A stretch of 64,000 nt of DNA from Lytechinus pictus. Taxonomy: Eukaryota; Echinodermata; Echinoidea; Temnopleuroida; Toxopneustidae. A program made the translations under genes and the position numbers. Of the stretch, positions 24,601 to 34,800 are shown in pieces (within the stretch, counting starts at the first letter, position 1; every line of letters starts with the position of its first letter). The DNA is taken from the NCBI RefSeq assembly GCF_037042905.1, contig NC_087249.1:14751901-14815900 (forward strand). Reading direction: 5' to 3'. The notes beneath the pieces were generated by a model. It was given only the letters and a program-made list of their open reading frames with translations, made no database searches and was not told where the DNA came from.

Positions 24601-26108
24601 TTTCAACGGCCCGCGCTTTTGAATAACTTCCCGCGATATGCAAGCAATGTACTCCTTTCACTAGCACTTTCGCCGAATTCGACCGGTGTTATGCAACAAT
24701 CCTCTCAGCTCAGCGAGTGAAGAAGTGATGTATTCTTCGTTAAATATGATGGCGGAGTAGGAGGCAACGACAGAGAGAGAGAGAGGGAGAGAAGGAGGAA
24801 AGAAATGCTATTTGCTCACATTTTGCGAAAGAATAAGACAACACTGCTGTCAGTGTTGTTATTGAATATGACCATCGTCGATGAGCGCCTCCCCCTTCGG
24901 TCTGGTCTCTCCCAAAATCCATTCACTGGTGGGACACCATCGTTGCTGATTAGGCAATTGATGAACGCTATTCGCGATAATATCTATTCGCATGTATAAA
25001 GTTGACTTTCGCACGTGTTTATGTTTTGACCAAGGCGGAAGTGGAACGCGAATTGCATTACGGACTGACGTCATGAATAAATTACCCCGAGTCCAATCTC
25101 GAGTGCGTCTGCACCGACGAATTAGCAAGATAATTCGTAAAATAGCGCGCTATTTTGCAAATAAACCCGAGTTGACTTGGGATTGCAATCTCGAGATTAA
25201 TCCTACGAACTAGCGCGATAATTGCGTCTCCACCGCAAACTATCTCGAGATTTTTCAGATCGGGATAATTTGCCGGATCAGAAATAGCGCGCTAATTTGA
25301 AAACTCGGGATGGTGCAGACGGCCCTAGTGAGACAAAATTTTGGGTGGAAAAAATAACGCTTTTGTTGGTGTTGTTTCTTTCGAGTCTCCAATATGGGAG
25401 ATTGTCTCCCCTATTGAAGAGTCTCCCATATTGGCCGTGCGCCTCTACTGATAAACATGATAAAATATAAATAAGTAAAATCACACAAATGATTTCTATC
25501 TTCAAAGATGGATTTCCTAGGGAAATCCATCTTTGTTTACATGTGTCTCTTATAATATGGGAGGAGGTTCAAGGCTTCGTGATCAAATGACAATATCAAA
25601 ATCATAAAAATATGATCACACAGAGTCCTCAAGACATGTCCACACACACAACATTAACAAAACAAAACAAAAAAAACAGACAACAAACCCCAATTATGAC
25701 ATTCGGTGATTAATTTCTAAGTAACATAGAAACATCAAACAACAAATGGAACAAAGAGATTCGATATTTACTTGCAATACAAACGTTTTTTTTTTTTTTT
25801 GAAAAGCCGTGACTCTTCTCTCGACACAGCTCAGTCACATATAATTATAAACACTGACTTCATTTTCGGCGGGCCCCTACGGCTACGAACATCTATCGCC
25901 GCATCTCACCGATGCACTTCTCGCCCTGGCCCGCTGCTTGGCCTGGCTGTGTGATGTGCGGGGAAAATTTGATTCAAAACGGGTGCTCAGCTAGCTGCTA
26001 AATAACAGTACATCCACTTACATTTCTAATCTGATCATCACATTTTACACCAACTGTGATAGTAGAAATAAGGAACAAACATCTGAACATAAATGCAGTT
26101 GCAGTCAT
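15459..26108 (-). CDS. GLMP: GLMP, glycosylated lysosomal membrane protein (complete gene, seven exons)
   Basis: Spliced model on the minus strand: 26108-26022, 21036-20761, 19771-19589, 18707-18477, 17988-17878, 17295-17135, 15648-15459. All introns are GT-AG and the frame closes to 412 aa plus stop (human GLMP is about 406 aa). An N-terminal signal peptide, a heavily N-glycosylated lumenal domain with about twelve NxS/T sequons, one TM helix at about residues 364-391 and a short cytosolic tail ending TKYTSING are seen. Family landmarks are SIDDEYTPAVF, FMQWKPIAY and a PPSD segment before the TM helix. The tail motif YTSI is a YxxPhi lysosomal sorting signal. In mammals GLMP is the partner that stabilises the lysosomal transporter MFSD1. 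Intron 1 spans 5 kb and, like intron 6, is loaded with foldback repeats. Confidence 0.95.
15649..17134 (-). other. GLMP intron 6
   Basis: 1.5-kb intron dominated by the ~600-bp foldback element at 16002-16601. A frame crossing 16475-16747 reads mostly through this repeat and does not fit GLMP homology. Confidence 0.7.
16002..16601. mobile_element. Foldback (MITE-like) element, ~210-bp inverted arms
   Basis: The left arm from ATTAAAGG...AACCTTTGGAACAAG through GAGCATTTGAATATTGCGAT to GTGAACAAC is repeated in inverted form from 16390 to 16601 with few mismatches. No coding frame. A diverged relative lies at about 14990-15300. The GLMP pre-mRNA could form a long RNA duplex here. Confidence 0.85.
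17135..17295 (-). CDS. GLMP: GLMP exon 6
   Basis: 161 nt, phase 0 to 2, donor GTAAGT. It encodes IKTYAVNFTNHYMSS, then YFGNLSDYDLGSFNISFG and ending KYYAW (Trp codon split). Four sequons (NFT, NLS, NIS, NAT). It corresponds to the NNFCAFNLTFG region of mammalian GLMP. Confidence 0.93.
17296..17877 (-). other. GLMP intron 5
   Basis: AT-rich sequence with a GGCGG-rich patch at 17625-17690. No element could be named. Confidence 0.5.
17878..17988 (-). CDS. GLMP: GLMP exon 5
   Basis: 111 nt, 37 codons, donor GTAAGT. It encodes TYQVLLNGTSKSDRG, then SFMQWKPIAYTSADRN. The FMQWxPxA(F/Y) motif is a GLMP signature. Confidence 0.93.
17989..18476 (-). other. GLMP intron 4
   Basis: AT-rich intron with no recognisable element. 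Confidence 0.5.
18477..18707 (-). CDS. GLMP: GLMP exon 4
   Basis: 231 nt, 77 codons, acceptor CTTTAG, donor GTAGGT. It encodes VQSLGAEGRSKNLPHLQH near the start and KPSIDDEYTPAVFK at the end. The SIDDEYxPAVF block is nearly invariant in the family. Confidence 0.94.
18708..19588 (-). other. GLMP intron 3
   Basis: AT-rich. A short inverted pair around 18755-18790 (CAATACCCACA / TGTGGGTATTG) could form a small hairpin. Nothing else seen. Confidence 0.5.
19589..19771 (-). CDS. GLMP: GLMP exon 3
   Basis: 183 nt, 61 codons, acceptor CAACAG, donor GTAGTG. It encodes LLEYDDEKDT, then MWSNVTINSTEKSALFK and NGSLTLK, matching the LLEFD...FSWNNIT...SALFR...NGSLAFK order of mammalian GLMP. Four sequons. 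Confidence 0.94.
19772..20760 (-). other. GLMP intron 2
   Basis: About 1 kb, AT-rich. It holds the short foldback element at 19892-20046. No other element is clear. Confidence 0.6.
19892..20046. mobile_element. Short foldback element (~155 bp)
   Basis: It runs from TGCCCGTTTCACAAAG to CTTTATGAAATGGGCCC. The ~60-bp arms share TTGCAACTGTTGTAACTTTG and CCATAATGGCA in inverted orientation, with a ~30-bp centre. Typical MITE hairpin. Confidence 0.85.
20761..21036 (-). CDS. GLMP: GLMP exon 2
   Basis: 276 nt, 92 codons, phase 0/0, acceptor CTCACAG, donor GTTTGT. It encodes VTITYNDGCDIPECKGG, then LIHFQAKGPTDTIHHVW and SVSAFVMSR. It aligns with the lumenal DTLHYVW segment of GLMP. Its first Val-Thr completes an NVT sequon with the last Asn of exon 1. 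Confidence 0.94.
21587..22674. mobile_element. TIR element, CCGCGG-ended family
   Basis: The ends are inverted copies of 19 bp, ATGATACCTATGTGCCGCG on the left and the same with one mismatch on the right. Subterminal GGGGGTCTC and GCTCTGGAAC words recur on both sides. The right end (ATGTGCCGCGG, GACCCCC, AAATTTCCGTTCC) resembles the G-run element at 60634-61205. No transposase frame; the inner part is CT-rich. Confidence 0.65.
22953..23441. mobile_element. Foldback element with TGACGTCAC ends
   Basis: The inverted arms start TGACGTCACGTTGTGT and continue GTGATTCCATAGGTTTGT, about 60 bp each with few mismatches, around an AT-rich centre. No open frame. Confidence 0.8.
24161..25450. mobile_element. 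DNA-transposon-like element with TIRs and 5-bp duplication
   Basis: The terminal inverted repeat starts CAGTAGAGGCGCAC and continues GCCAATATGGGAGACT, about 31 bp with one mismatch. Both flanks read ATAAA (24156-24160 and 25451-25455), a clear 5-bp target duplication. Another inverted-repeat element is nested inside it. No recognisable transposase. Confidence 0.85.
24431..25317. mobile_element. Nested element with TGCACCATCCCGAGTTT ends
   Basis: A 17-bp perfect inverted repeat, TGCACCATCCCGAGTTT, bounds the segment. Several TCTCGAGA palindromes and AGCGCG words lie near both ends. It sits wholly inside the 24161-25450 element, so it was inserted later or forms its core. Confidence 0.75.
26022..26108 (-). 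CDS. GLMP: GLMP exon 1 (signal peptide)
   Basis: 87 nt, 29 codons, donor GTAAGT. The ATG is preceded by CCAAA, a good context. It encodes MTATAFMFRCLFLISTITVG, a hydrophobic signal peptide, followed by VKCDDQIRN. Confidence 0.88.
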
Positions 26109-26280
26109 TTTGGAGATAATTCTTGATACTTGCCCCTCGCTCGGCCTCGTCTCCTTTCATTTTTCACTGACTGCGCTGAGCCGATATGATTTCCGCTAGA
26201 CTAATGATCATGTGATATTTGATCAAGTAACGTGACCTCCGTATCGGTAACACAAAACTTTGCGATTGACGTAGGCCGAT
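26109..26280 (-). promoter_or_regulatory. GLMP 5' UTR and proximal promoter region
   Basis: Moderately GC/CpG-rich sequence upstream of the ATG, without an obvious TATA box. It contains TCATGTGA at 26208-26215, an M-box-type E-box about 100 bp upstream of the start codon, and a CACGTTAC word nearby. The start of transcription cannot be fixed. Confidence 0.45.
26208..26215. promoter_or_regulatory. Candidate MiT/TFE (M-box) site upstream of GLMP
   Basis: TCATGTGA fits TCAYRTGA, bound by MITF/TFEB/TFE3. These factors drive lysosomal genes in mammals. A single short motif, so weak evidence alone. Confidence 0.3.
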
Positions 26281-26310
26281 TTCACGATTGATTTTAATAA
26301 CAATGATAAT

Positions 26311-26503
26311 GTTATGTTATGTTATGTTGTTATGTTATGTTATGTTATACCGAGGTTGTTTTACCTGACTGCTAAGAAAACACGAATGCCTGTGAGCAAG
26401 CAACCAGGGGACCAACGGCTTAAGGTCCTCTCCGAGGGACCTGGTAATGAGGATTATATGTTATATCGAGGTTTTTTACCTGACTGCTAAGAAAGCACGA
26501 ATG
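26311..26503. repeat. (GTTAT)n run and a 40-bp direct repeat
   Basis: A GTTAT-type run at 26311-26349. After it, a segment with CGAGGTTGTTTTACCTGACT and GCTAAGAAA(A/G)CACGAATG occurs at 26351-26388 and again at 26467-26503. Confidence 0.7.
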
Positions 26504-26621
26504 TTATGCAATGAAACCGCACATTTTAATTTGCAAAGGCCTATCCTATTTCTCAATTGTTTTTTTTTTTCCATTCATATCCGAATTCACAAAGACATGC
26601 TAGATCACCGGTCCCAGCCAC

Positions 26622-27861
26622 CCCACTGGGCAATTTGTTACCGATTACCAATTTTACCGGTTATTACCGGTAATATCACCCGGAAATTTGAGTAACACCA
26701 AATATTACCGTTATTACCATGTTATTACCGAAATTATAATTCCTGTTGATACCTGTTACTGTTATCACCCTGATGAAACCTACATTTACCTAGTTACAAC
26801 AGGGTGATGAGGGGTAATAAGGGTAATGTTGAATGACTTTGATTGGTTATAACATTGCAAACTTTAGTAATAAGAGCAATCTTACAGCAATCCCGGCGAA
26901 ATTTTCAAAGTCCAAAAAATTACTGTTATCACCCTGATGAAACCAACATTTTACCCAGTTACAAACAGGTTGATAAGGGGTAATGGGTAATGTTGAAACG
27001 CTTCCATTCCCAGACAGCAAAGTATCTGGATCACATACAGTTCTTATCTGGGATATCTGGGTCCCATATGGGCCCACATGGAACCCGAGATGAAAACATA
27101 TACTTGAACCCACATGGTGCCCAGATAGGACTCAGATGGAAACGAGACCTCCAACCCATGCGGAACCCATTAATATTGGGTAAATGGAGTAATATCAGAT
27201 GGTAATATCAGGAAAATGCTGGGAATATTAGTTACTCATGAATATTCATTACTACAATAAATGGCCAAAATTTTAGCTAATATAGCTGTAATAATTAATG
27301 TGTTTATGTTTATGCAATTATTCCACCCAGAAAATTTTCAGAAAAATGTGTAGTTTATATATCATATTAGTCATAATCATGACATTAATTTTAGAAAAAT
27401 GTTTTAGGGTTGAATAATTGTTAACCATAATTTGTCAAGTGTTGTAAACTCGCTCAATATATAGAAGTAAATGAGAGGGTTTGGTGGATAGGTGTAGGAT
27501 AGGATTAGGATTAGGATGTAGGATTTTAGGATAGGATAAGATGATATGGCTTAGAGTATGGAGTTGTAAAAATGTGCTTCAATGACCCTAATGACACTAA
27601 TCGTTTTTTTAATGAGCCGACATTAATTGGGTAATATTGGGTAAACAGAGTAATATGAGGTGGTGATATCATTAAAATGCTGGAAATAGTAGTTACATCA
27701 TACTGAGAAATATTGGGTAAATGGAGTAATATCAGGTCCAGGTAATAAGAGGGAAGGATTGGTCTACTATTTCCCTGTTATTACCCACTGTTGTTACCGT
27801 AGTAATATCCATGTTATTACCTGTTACAACCCGGGTAATGTCAGGTAAAATGCCCAGTGGG
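26622..27861. mobile_element. Foldback element built of GGGTAATATT/TTACCGGTAA words
   Basis: The ends carry CCCACTGGGCA in inverted orientation. The interior is crowded with short related words on both strands (TTATTACCG, GGGTAATGTTG, GGGTAATATTGGG). A block at about 27010-27175 repeats CCCATATGGGCCCACATGG-like words. No gene. Confidence 0.6.
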
Positions 27862-27956
27862 ACTGAACTAGAAATACTAATAATAATATTTCTTGTTCAG
27901 TGGTCCCGGCCGGCAAAATCCAGGTCAAGTACCCGATGTGTTTATGCCCAGGAGGG

Positions 27957-29135
27957 CCCTCATTGAAACCAGTTGGATTTCCAACTGGTTTCAATAGGTT
28001 TCAACTGGTTTCAATTGGTCTTAACTGGAATGTAACAATTTCCAATTGTAACCAGTTGGGCAACTGGATATCCTAACTGGAACCAGTTGAGTAACTGGAA
28101 ATGTCTTCCAACTGGAAATACTGGAAATAGTTACGGCCCTGGAAATCCTAACTGCAGTTGCACTAGCTGGAAATGATCAACTGCATGAAATTGACTTCTA
28201 ACTGCATGGAACCAGTTGGGTAACTGGAAATCCTAACTGGAACCATGCAGTTGGGTAACTGGAAATGACTTCTAACTGGAAAGTTGGTAACTGGATATGA
28301 CTTCCAATCGGAACCACTGAGTTGGATAACTGGAAATCCTAACTGGAACCAGTTGGGTAACTGGAAATGACTTCCAATTGGTTTTCAATTTGAAAATTTT
28401 CCGGTTATCCAACTGGATCCAATTGAAACTAGTTAATTTGCATATTATCTGCCAATGTGTACAAAGTAATGTTTTATGTGATTCATCATCATTTACAATG
28501 TATAAATTCATTTCTTTTCTTTCTCAAGTGCCTCACTTGTTTAAGATAAACTTGTTTAGAAGAGTTAGCAGTACGTGAAAACCATGTTCATAAATATTAT
28601 ATATTACAATTTTTAACAGATTAAAATATAATTAATACATCACTAACTGTTACCAAATTACACCAAATACAAATACATATATTCGAAGCTCCTCCACACA
28701 AATATATATGTATGAAAGTCTAAATTTTATCAATGCCCTTTACATTGGTATTAATAGAATGATATAACAATGCTTCTGTGTTGGCATGGGCTATAGTTAG
28801 TACAAATTCTAATTAATTTGTAACTAATTAAGTCAATTCCAACTGGAAGTTCCAACTGGTTCCAGCAAACCAATTGAAACCAGTTGCTTCCAATTGGTTT
28901 TAACTGGAACCCCCTGGAACCAATTGAAACCAGTTGCCTCCAATTAGATTCAACTGGTTTTAATAAGAAAATTGGAACAATTACTGGAACCAACTGAGGG
29001 GCAGTTGCCTAATTTGTTTCAACTGGAACCAATTGAAACCAATTGCCAACTGGTTCCAGTTGGAACCAGTTGTTCCAATTTATTGAAACCAGTTGGTTTC
29101 AAGTGGTTTTGCTCTAATTGGTTTCAACTGGATTT
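27957..29135. repeat. Array of AACTGG/CCAGTT palindromic words
   Basis: Two blocks (about 27957-28440 and 28831-29135) consist of variants of TAACTGGAAC and CCAGTTGGG on one side and CCAATTGGTTTCAACTGG on the other. They are separated by about 390 bp of ordinary AT-rich sequence. The pattern suggests a foldback element whose arms are arrays. Many copies contain CAACTG/CAGTTG (E-box) and TAACTG (Myb-type) words. Confidence 0.7.
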
Positions 29136-29239
29136 TGGTCCTGAGTCGTATACATCCAGATCCACCAAAAGTGTATTAATAAATGATCTACTCCCAATCA
29201 GAGTATAGTCTATCCAAATGAAAACGATTGCATTAATAA

Positions 29240-29510
29240 TTGTAGCTGTATTATAATCATAATAATATCAATATCTGCATTTGTAGCGCCTTTTGCCTGC
29301 ATGAGGATGCAAAGAATGTGCTAAAACACAGGTTTTAGACCGAGTATCATCCTTTTCAACAAGCGCCTTCAGTGAATTAATAATTATGTCAGACACCCAT
29401 TCACCTCCCCTGTGTAGAAAGCAGCACTGAGTAGATACTTTTCTTGCTAAAGGAAACCACGACCATTGTGTTTGAAAGGTAAGACCACTAGAAAACGACG
29501 CGCCAAGATA
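29240..29510 (-). mobile_element. Degraded tRNA-derived SINE
   Basis: On the minus strand it reads GGTCGTGGTTTCCTTTAGCA, later GGGGAGGTGAATGGGT and GGCGCTACAAAT, ending in ATTATTATGATTATAAT. This follows the same order as the intact SINE at 58164-58442. Head region partly decayed. Confidence 0.5.
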
Positions 29511-30866
29511 ATTTTCGAAGAAAATAATTATAAATAAACGGAACAAAAGGGAAAAAAGAAACATCCATCGGTGAAATTACTATCATTATTTAATATATCA
29601 AACGGCTCCTGTCTTTAATCAGGTATCAGAAAGTTCTCCAGGAGAGAGAAGAATTATGATAATGAATAAACAAAAGATAGAGGAAGAGATAGAGAGCATA
29701 TCGGTGACACGACATTTGCTCCTGCTACAATTACTCCGGTCTTTACATATACGGCATAGGCAGCGGCGTACCCAGAATTGAAAGGGGGGCAAAGTTTGTG
29801 GAGGATATTTCGTCCGCGAAAAAAATTGACAAGCAAAAAAAAAAAAGGTCTTCTACCTTCTTCTTCTTCTGTTGAATTCCTCCGTTCACTGGAGAACTGC
29901 AAGCCTTTAGTACAGTACAGCATGGTAAAATAATGAGCTATTATAGTCACTGTTTGCAGCAGCTTGATCAACCACAAATACAGGATTTCGTACCAGAAAA
30001 AAAATTGACAAGCAAAAAAAAAAAAAAAAGTCTTTAAGTTCAAAAGAGGGCGCACACGTCGGTTTTCTTTGCATATTTACATTACAAATTATTAATTTTG
30101 CTTCTCAAAGGGGGGGGGGGGAACGTCCCCTGGATCAGTTGTGACTCGTCAGGGGGCAGGGGTACGTACGTCCCCTGCATGAGTTGTGACTCGTCAGGGT
30201 ACTTAGTGGGCATAGAGTTATAGTTAGGATTGTAATAAAGTTTTTGGTTCAGAATAATAAAGATAAGAATTATGGTTTATTCAGTTTTAGAGATTTGGAT
30301 GAAATCGGGCTTAATTTATTTGTGTCCTGCTTTGTGTCATGGTAAAAATGAGGGGAAAATAGAAAAAATGGAGAAGGAAAAAACAACTAAAAAATGAAAT
30401 AGAAATCCAGCAAACGAAAGAACAAAGAGAAAAAACCTAAAGTAGGGTGCTGCCGTTGATTTAAGAGCATGTTTTTATTCCTTTACATTTTCTGGTATAA
30501 CTTCTCGAATTTGTTTTTTGTTTACCGAACATTTTTTGGGCATTCTTGTATTTTTAATAATTGAATTTAACAGAATATCGTTTGCAGAACTTGATAGCAA
30601 TTAAGTTGCCCTATGATAAATTGGCTAGAAAAGTAACTGTATAGATCAAGTTCAACTTTATTTTCACATTATCATAATATATCAAAATGATAATGATGAT
30701 CCACAGCATTCATATTGCGCCATTATCGCCACATTTCTGTTAAAAATATTTATTCAAAATGAAATACCGAAACAAATACAAATTATTGCAAATCAAGTAC
30801 AGATATTATAAACTAGTATCGACAGACGCTTTTCTAGTCTACTTTAAAACGCTACAAAGTTTTTTT
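29511..30866. other. Intergenic sequence without a gene
   Basis: It contains G-runs at 30111-30121, a duplicated CGTCCCCTGSATSAGTTGTG word with ACTCGTCAGGG (about 30124 and 30169), and two copies of AAAAATTGACAAGCAAAAAA (29819 and 29999). The latter is also met at 47053 and inverted near 49495-49565, so it is a dispersed family. No exon or RNA gene seen. Confidence 0.5.
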
Positions 30867-31023
30867 ATTAATAATAATAATATAGGGTATTTATATTGCG
30901 CACATATCCACCTTGTTAGGTGCTCAAGGCGCTCCTATATTACCCGGCTAAGCTAGGCGTTCACAGCGCACATAGCTTCTTGAGGAATTACTTTCTACTG
31001 GTACCCATTTACCTCACCTGGGG
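30867..31023 (-). mobile_element. 5'-truncated SINE copy
   Basis: Nearly identical over about 150 bp to the SINE at 58164-58442 (ATATCCACCTTGTTAGGTGC, later ACCCATTTACCTCACCTG), with a (TAA)n tail. The tRNA-like head is missing. Confidence 0.8.
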
Positions 31024-31488
31024 TTATTGTGCCATAGGCCTAATGACCCCTCGGTCCGAAGGCCTCGGTCCCGATCCCAGCCCCACCCCCGGGGGGGGGG
31101 GGGGGCCTTTACAATGACGAGTGGATACCATGTGCGACCAAAAAAAAAAAACACGTATAAAAAGGATGTGTTTTTCAAGATATGGCACGTTACGTACGTA
31201 ACGTAATAAGGGTGTCAAAAACACTAAAATGGTGAAAAAAGGGTATCTATTTCGCTAGGAAAGCTACGTGTTTAGGGTCATATTTGCGAGGGCTCAGACT
31301 AAAATATAAAAGATGTACTTAATTTTTGTCCCAACACTAGTGTTTAGAGGTCCGATTTGCATGAGGGGTGGGAGGTGCATGGGGCCGTACTAAGCCCAAT
31401 GATGTAGGTAAAGGTAAAATCAACGTCCGTGACATTAGAATATCGCTATACTTGTTTAGGGGTTCAATTCAGGGAATACTTACCAATT

Positions 31489-31493
31489 AAGGG
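31489..31493 (+). repeat. Target-site duplication, left copy (AAGGG)
   Basis: The AAGGG directly before the 5' LTR is repeated directly after the 3' LTR at 39467-39471. A 5-bp duplication is normal for BEL/Pao integration. Confidence 0.93.
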
Positions 31494-31856
31494 TGTAAAT
31501 ACGAGCTTCTGAATTTTTGCGATGACGTCAGAAGCGAGAGTTTTGGATTCGTTTCTCGAACATGCCGAGTGAGGGCGTAGTTGATTTATCGAGGATCTAA
31601 ATTTTCTATGAGATAGAATGAAAGTCATTTTGGGATTGTTTCTAAAATTCATGTTAATCTGGAGATGCCAATGTTATTGAATAGTTCCAAGTGCAAGTTA
31701 GAGATAACTGCAATGGTCATTAAAGTCTTGAAGAAACGTCGAACTCGTGTGATAATATTGGTACTCATCTTGTTGTCAATAATTCGTCACTCCAGAGTTG
31801 TTAGAACATTTCCAAAATTTGAGTTAGTCATCTTGTCACAAACGCCAACCTCCACA
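31494..31856 (+). repeat. 5' LTR of the BEL element
   Basis: 363 bp, starts TGTAAATACG and ends CTCCACA (TG...CA). Base-for-base identical to the 3' LTR by eye. It contains the perfect CRE palindrome TGACGTCA at 31523-31530. No primer-binding site could be assigned with confidence downstream. Confidence 0.95.
31523..31530. promoter_or_regulatory. CRE/ATF palindrome in the LTR
   Basis: TGACGTCA, the consensus CREB/ATF site, in the U3-like part of the LTR, 30 bp from its start. It is repeated in the 3' LTR at 39133-39140. A plausible promoter element of the retrotransposon. Confidence 0.4.
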
Positions 31857-31893
31857 TTAGTTCAATAACAAGCTATGAACTTTTGGATCAAAG

Positions 31894-34800
31894 ATGAGTG
31901 ACATTCCAAAGTCAGCTGGGGCTGCGGCACCCGACGTCAGACCTGAAGATTCTGCGAGCAACTGTGGTCGAAGTATTACGAGCTCCGTGACTAGCACCAG
32001 GGCAAGGAGGAATGCAGCTGCGAAAAAGGCTGCTCTGATGGCTCAAGCTCAATTGTTGCAGGAGCAACAGGCATTGGAACTACAGACTTTGCAATTACAG
32101 CAACGGATGGCTGAGCTGAAGCTGAAATCGAAGATTGCTAGTGCTGAAGCAGAGGAGGAGGTGTATAGAGCATCTGAGGACAAATCAGGATTACCAGATA
32201 ATCTCCCTTCAGGCATTCAGCCAGCCAATGATGATACCCTGCCATATCCTCGTCCTGACCCATCAGAGTCGATGATGAAAATAATTCATGAAGGTCAGCA
32301 GCAACAGAGAAGGCTGATAGAATCTGTCACACTACCTCAAGCTGATTTGATGAAATACGATGGCAACCCCTTGAGGTATTGGGAATTTTGGAGAGCCTTT
32401 GAAAACAGTGTGGACAAGACTACAGTGGATGATTCTGCTAAGCTGACACGCCTGTTTCATTTCTGCACTGGTGAGGCTCATAAGTTGCTACAAGCCTGCA
32501 TGGTAATGGATCCCACTGTTGGTTACAAGAAAGCCAAGCAGATGTTGAAAGAACGATTTGGCAATCCTTACAAGATAGCAGATGCTTGGATTCAGAGAGT
32601 TACTCAAGCTACAAAGATTGAGCCCAACAATAAGAAGGCTCTACAAGATCTAGCAGATGAACTTCATATTTGCATTCAAACGCTAGATGCTATGGGCTAT
32701 AAGTCTGAGCTGTCACCCCAGAGTGTCATCTTGCGGATTGTCGAGAGACTTCCTTTCTTCTTAAGGGACCGATGGTTAAAGGTGGTAGCCACTATCAGGA
32801 AGCAAAACCGGCTGCCACAGATTGAGGACCTTTTATCCTTCATACAGGAAACCTCAGCCCAACAGAATGATCCAGTATATGGACGACTGACTGATCTGAA
32901 GCCTGGATCCAAAGACCAGTGGAAATCATATCCCAAGAAAACATGGGACAAGAAGGCATCTAAGACACAGGGTCAGAGAAGCTCGTACTCTACCTCTAGT
33001 AGTCCAGCTCCGGTCAACATCAAGCCCTGTCTGATCTGTCAAGAAAAACATACACTTTTGGGCTGTGTTCGGTTCAAGAAAATGCCACCAGAGAAGAGAC
33101 TTCAGTTTGCTAAAGAGAACCGGTTATGTTTTAACTGCCTTCGTCCTGGTCATATGTTGTCAGCCTGCAACTTGAACAGAACTTGTTCTGTTGAAGGTTG
33201 TGGAAGGAAGCATACCAAGTTCCTCCATCAGACGAAGAAGGCACCATCAAGAGCACCTGACAATCAAGTCGAAGATCCCCCACAGAGTCAGGAAGGACAA
33301 TTAACAAGTGATGGGGCCTCTAATGGTTATGTAGACAGTGATGCTACAGGGGCCGGCAAGCGGAGTGTTCTTCCAATTGTTCCAGTAAGAGTACAAAGTG
33401 ATGACAAGAATTTTATTCAAACGTATGCTCTGTTGGATAGTGGATCAACCCATTCATTCTGTACAGAGGCACTAGCACATCTTCTGGGAGCTAGAGAAAG
33501 AAGTCATCGACTTCGCCTGACAACTATGGGTAAGAAAGATGATCACATTGACACATCAGTGGTCAGCCTTGTGGTAGACTCTGGGCCATCCACAGACCGG
33601 ATTTACCTTCCTCATGTCTGCACTCGGAAGAGATTGAACATTAAGAATTCTCACATGGCCTGTAGGGAAGACATCATCAACCTGCCATATCTAAAAGGTA
33701 TTGATATCCCCTTGGCAGGGGAACATGAAGTTGGCTTATTGATTGGTCAAGATTCTCCAAGAGCACTGATGCCCTTAGAAGTACGCAAAGGAGACAAGGG
33801 ACCTTATGCTGTTAGAACTGCTCTAGGGTGGTCACTTCATGGCCCGATTGCTTCAAGAGGGAGATGTGATGCCTCTACCAATTTCATTCAAGGAGACACC
33901 TCTCTTGATGAGCAAGTCCAGAAGTTCTGGAAACTTGAAGATGAGAATTCCCTATTCGATGATGAGAGAGGTATGTCATTTAACGACAGGAAAGCAGTCA
34001 ACATCTGGGAGAACACCATCACTTTGGACAATGGTCACTACCAACTAGCCATACCTTTCAAGCAGCGCCCCCCTAGTCTTCAAGATAACCGTTGTGTAGC
34101 TGAGCATCGACTTCAGACTCTTGGAAGAAGGCTAAAAAGAGACACCCATCTTCATGAAAAATACAAGGAAGGCATATCCGACCTTCTTCAGAAAGGCTAT
34201 GCAGAAGAGGTATCTGAATCGGATGACCAAGCTCAAGCTGTTACCTGGTACATTCCTCATCATCCGGTATTCCACCCGATGAAACCAGGAAAGGTTCGCA
34301 TAGTGTTTGACTGTGCTTCTAAGTATAAGGGACAATCACTAAATGATGTTGTACTCCAGGGTCCTGATCTCACCAACAAATTGATCGGGGTTCTCCTACG
34401 TTTTCGACAAGAGAGAATTGCCATTATCGCAGATATAGAGGCAATGTTTCACCAGATTAGAGTTCCCCCTGAAGATCGAGATGTACTCAGATTTTTATGG
34501 TGGCCTGGTGGAAACCTGGAAGAGACCCCCAAGGCATTTAGGATGTGTGTCCATCTGTTCGGCGGCACATGGAGCCCCAGTTGCTGTAATTTCGCTATGC
34601 GACGAACAGCTGAAGATAATCATGGACAGTTTACTAGTGATGCAGCAAAGGTGGTGCAAAGGAATTTCTATGTTGACGACTGCCTGGTGTCACTACAGGA
34701 TGAGGAAAAGGCTGTCAAACTTGCTGCAGAACTCAGAATGTTACTTCAGAAGGGAGGATTTCGTCTAGCTAAGTGGCTAAGTAACAACCCAAGAGTCCTT

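Larger units (their letters stand above)
21037..26021 (-). other. GLMP intron 1 (5 kb, repeat-rich)
   Basis: It carries three separate foldback/TIR elements (21587-22674, 22953-23441, 24161-25450, the last with another nested inside). No exon-like sequence was found between them. Confidence 0.75.
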
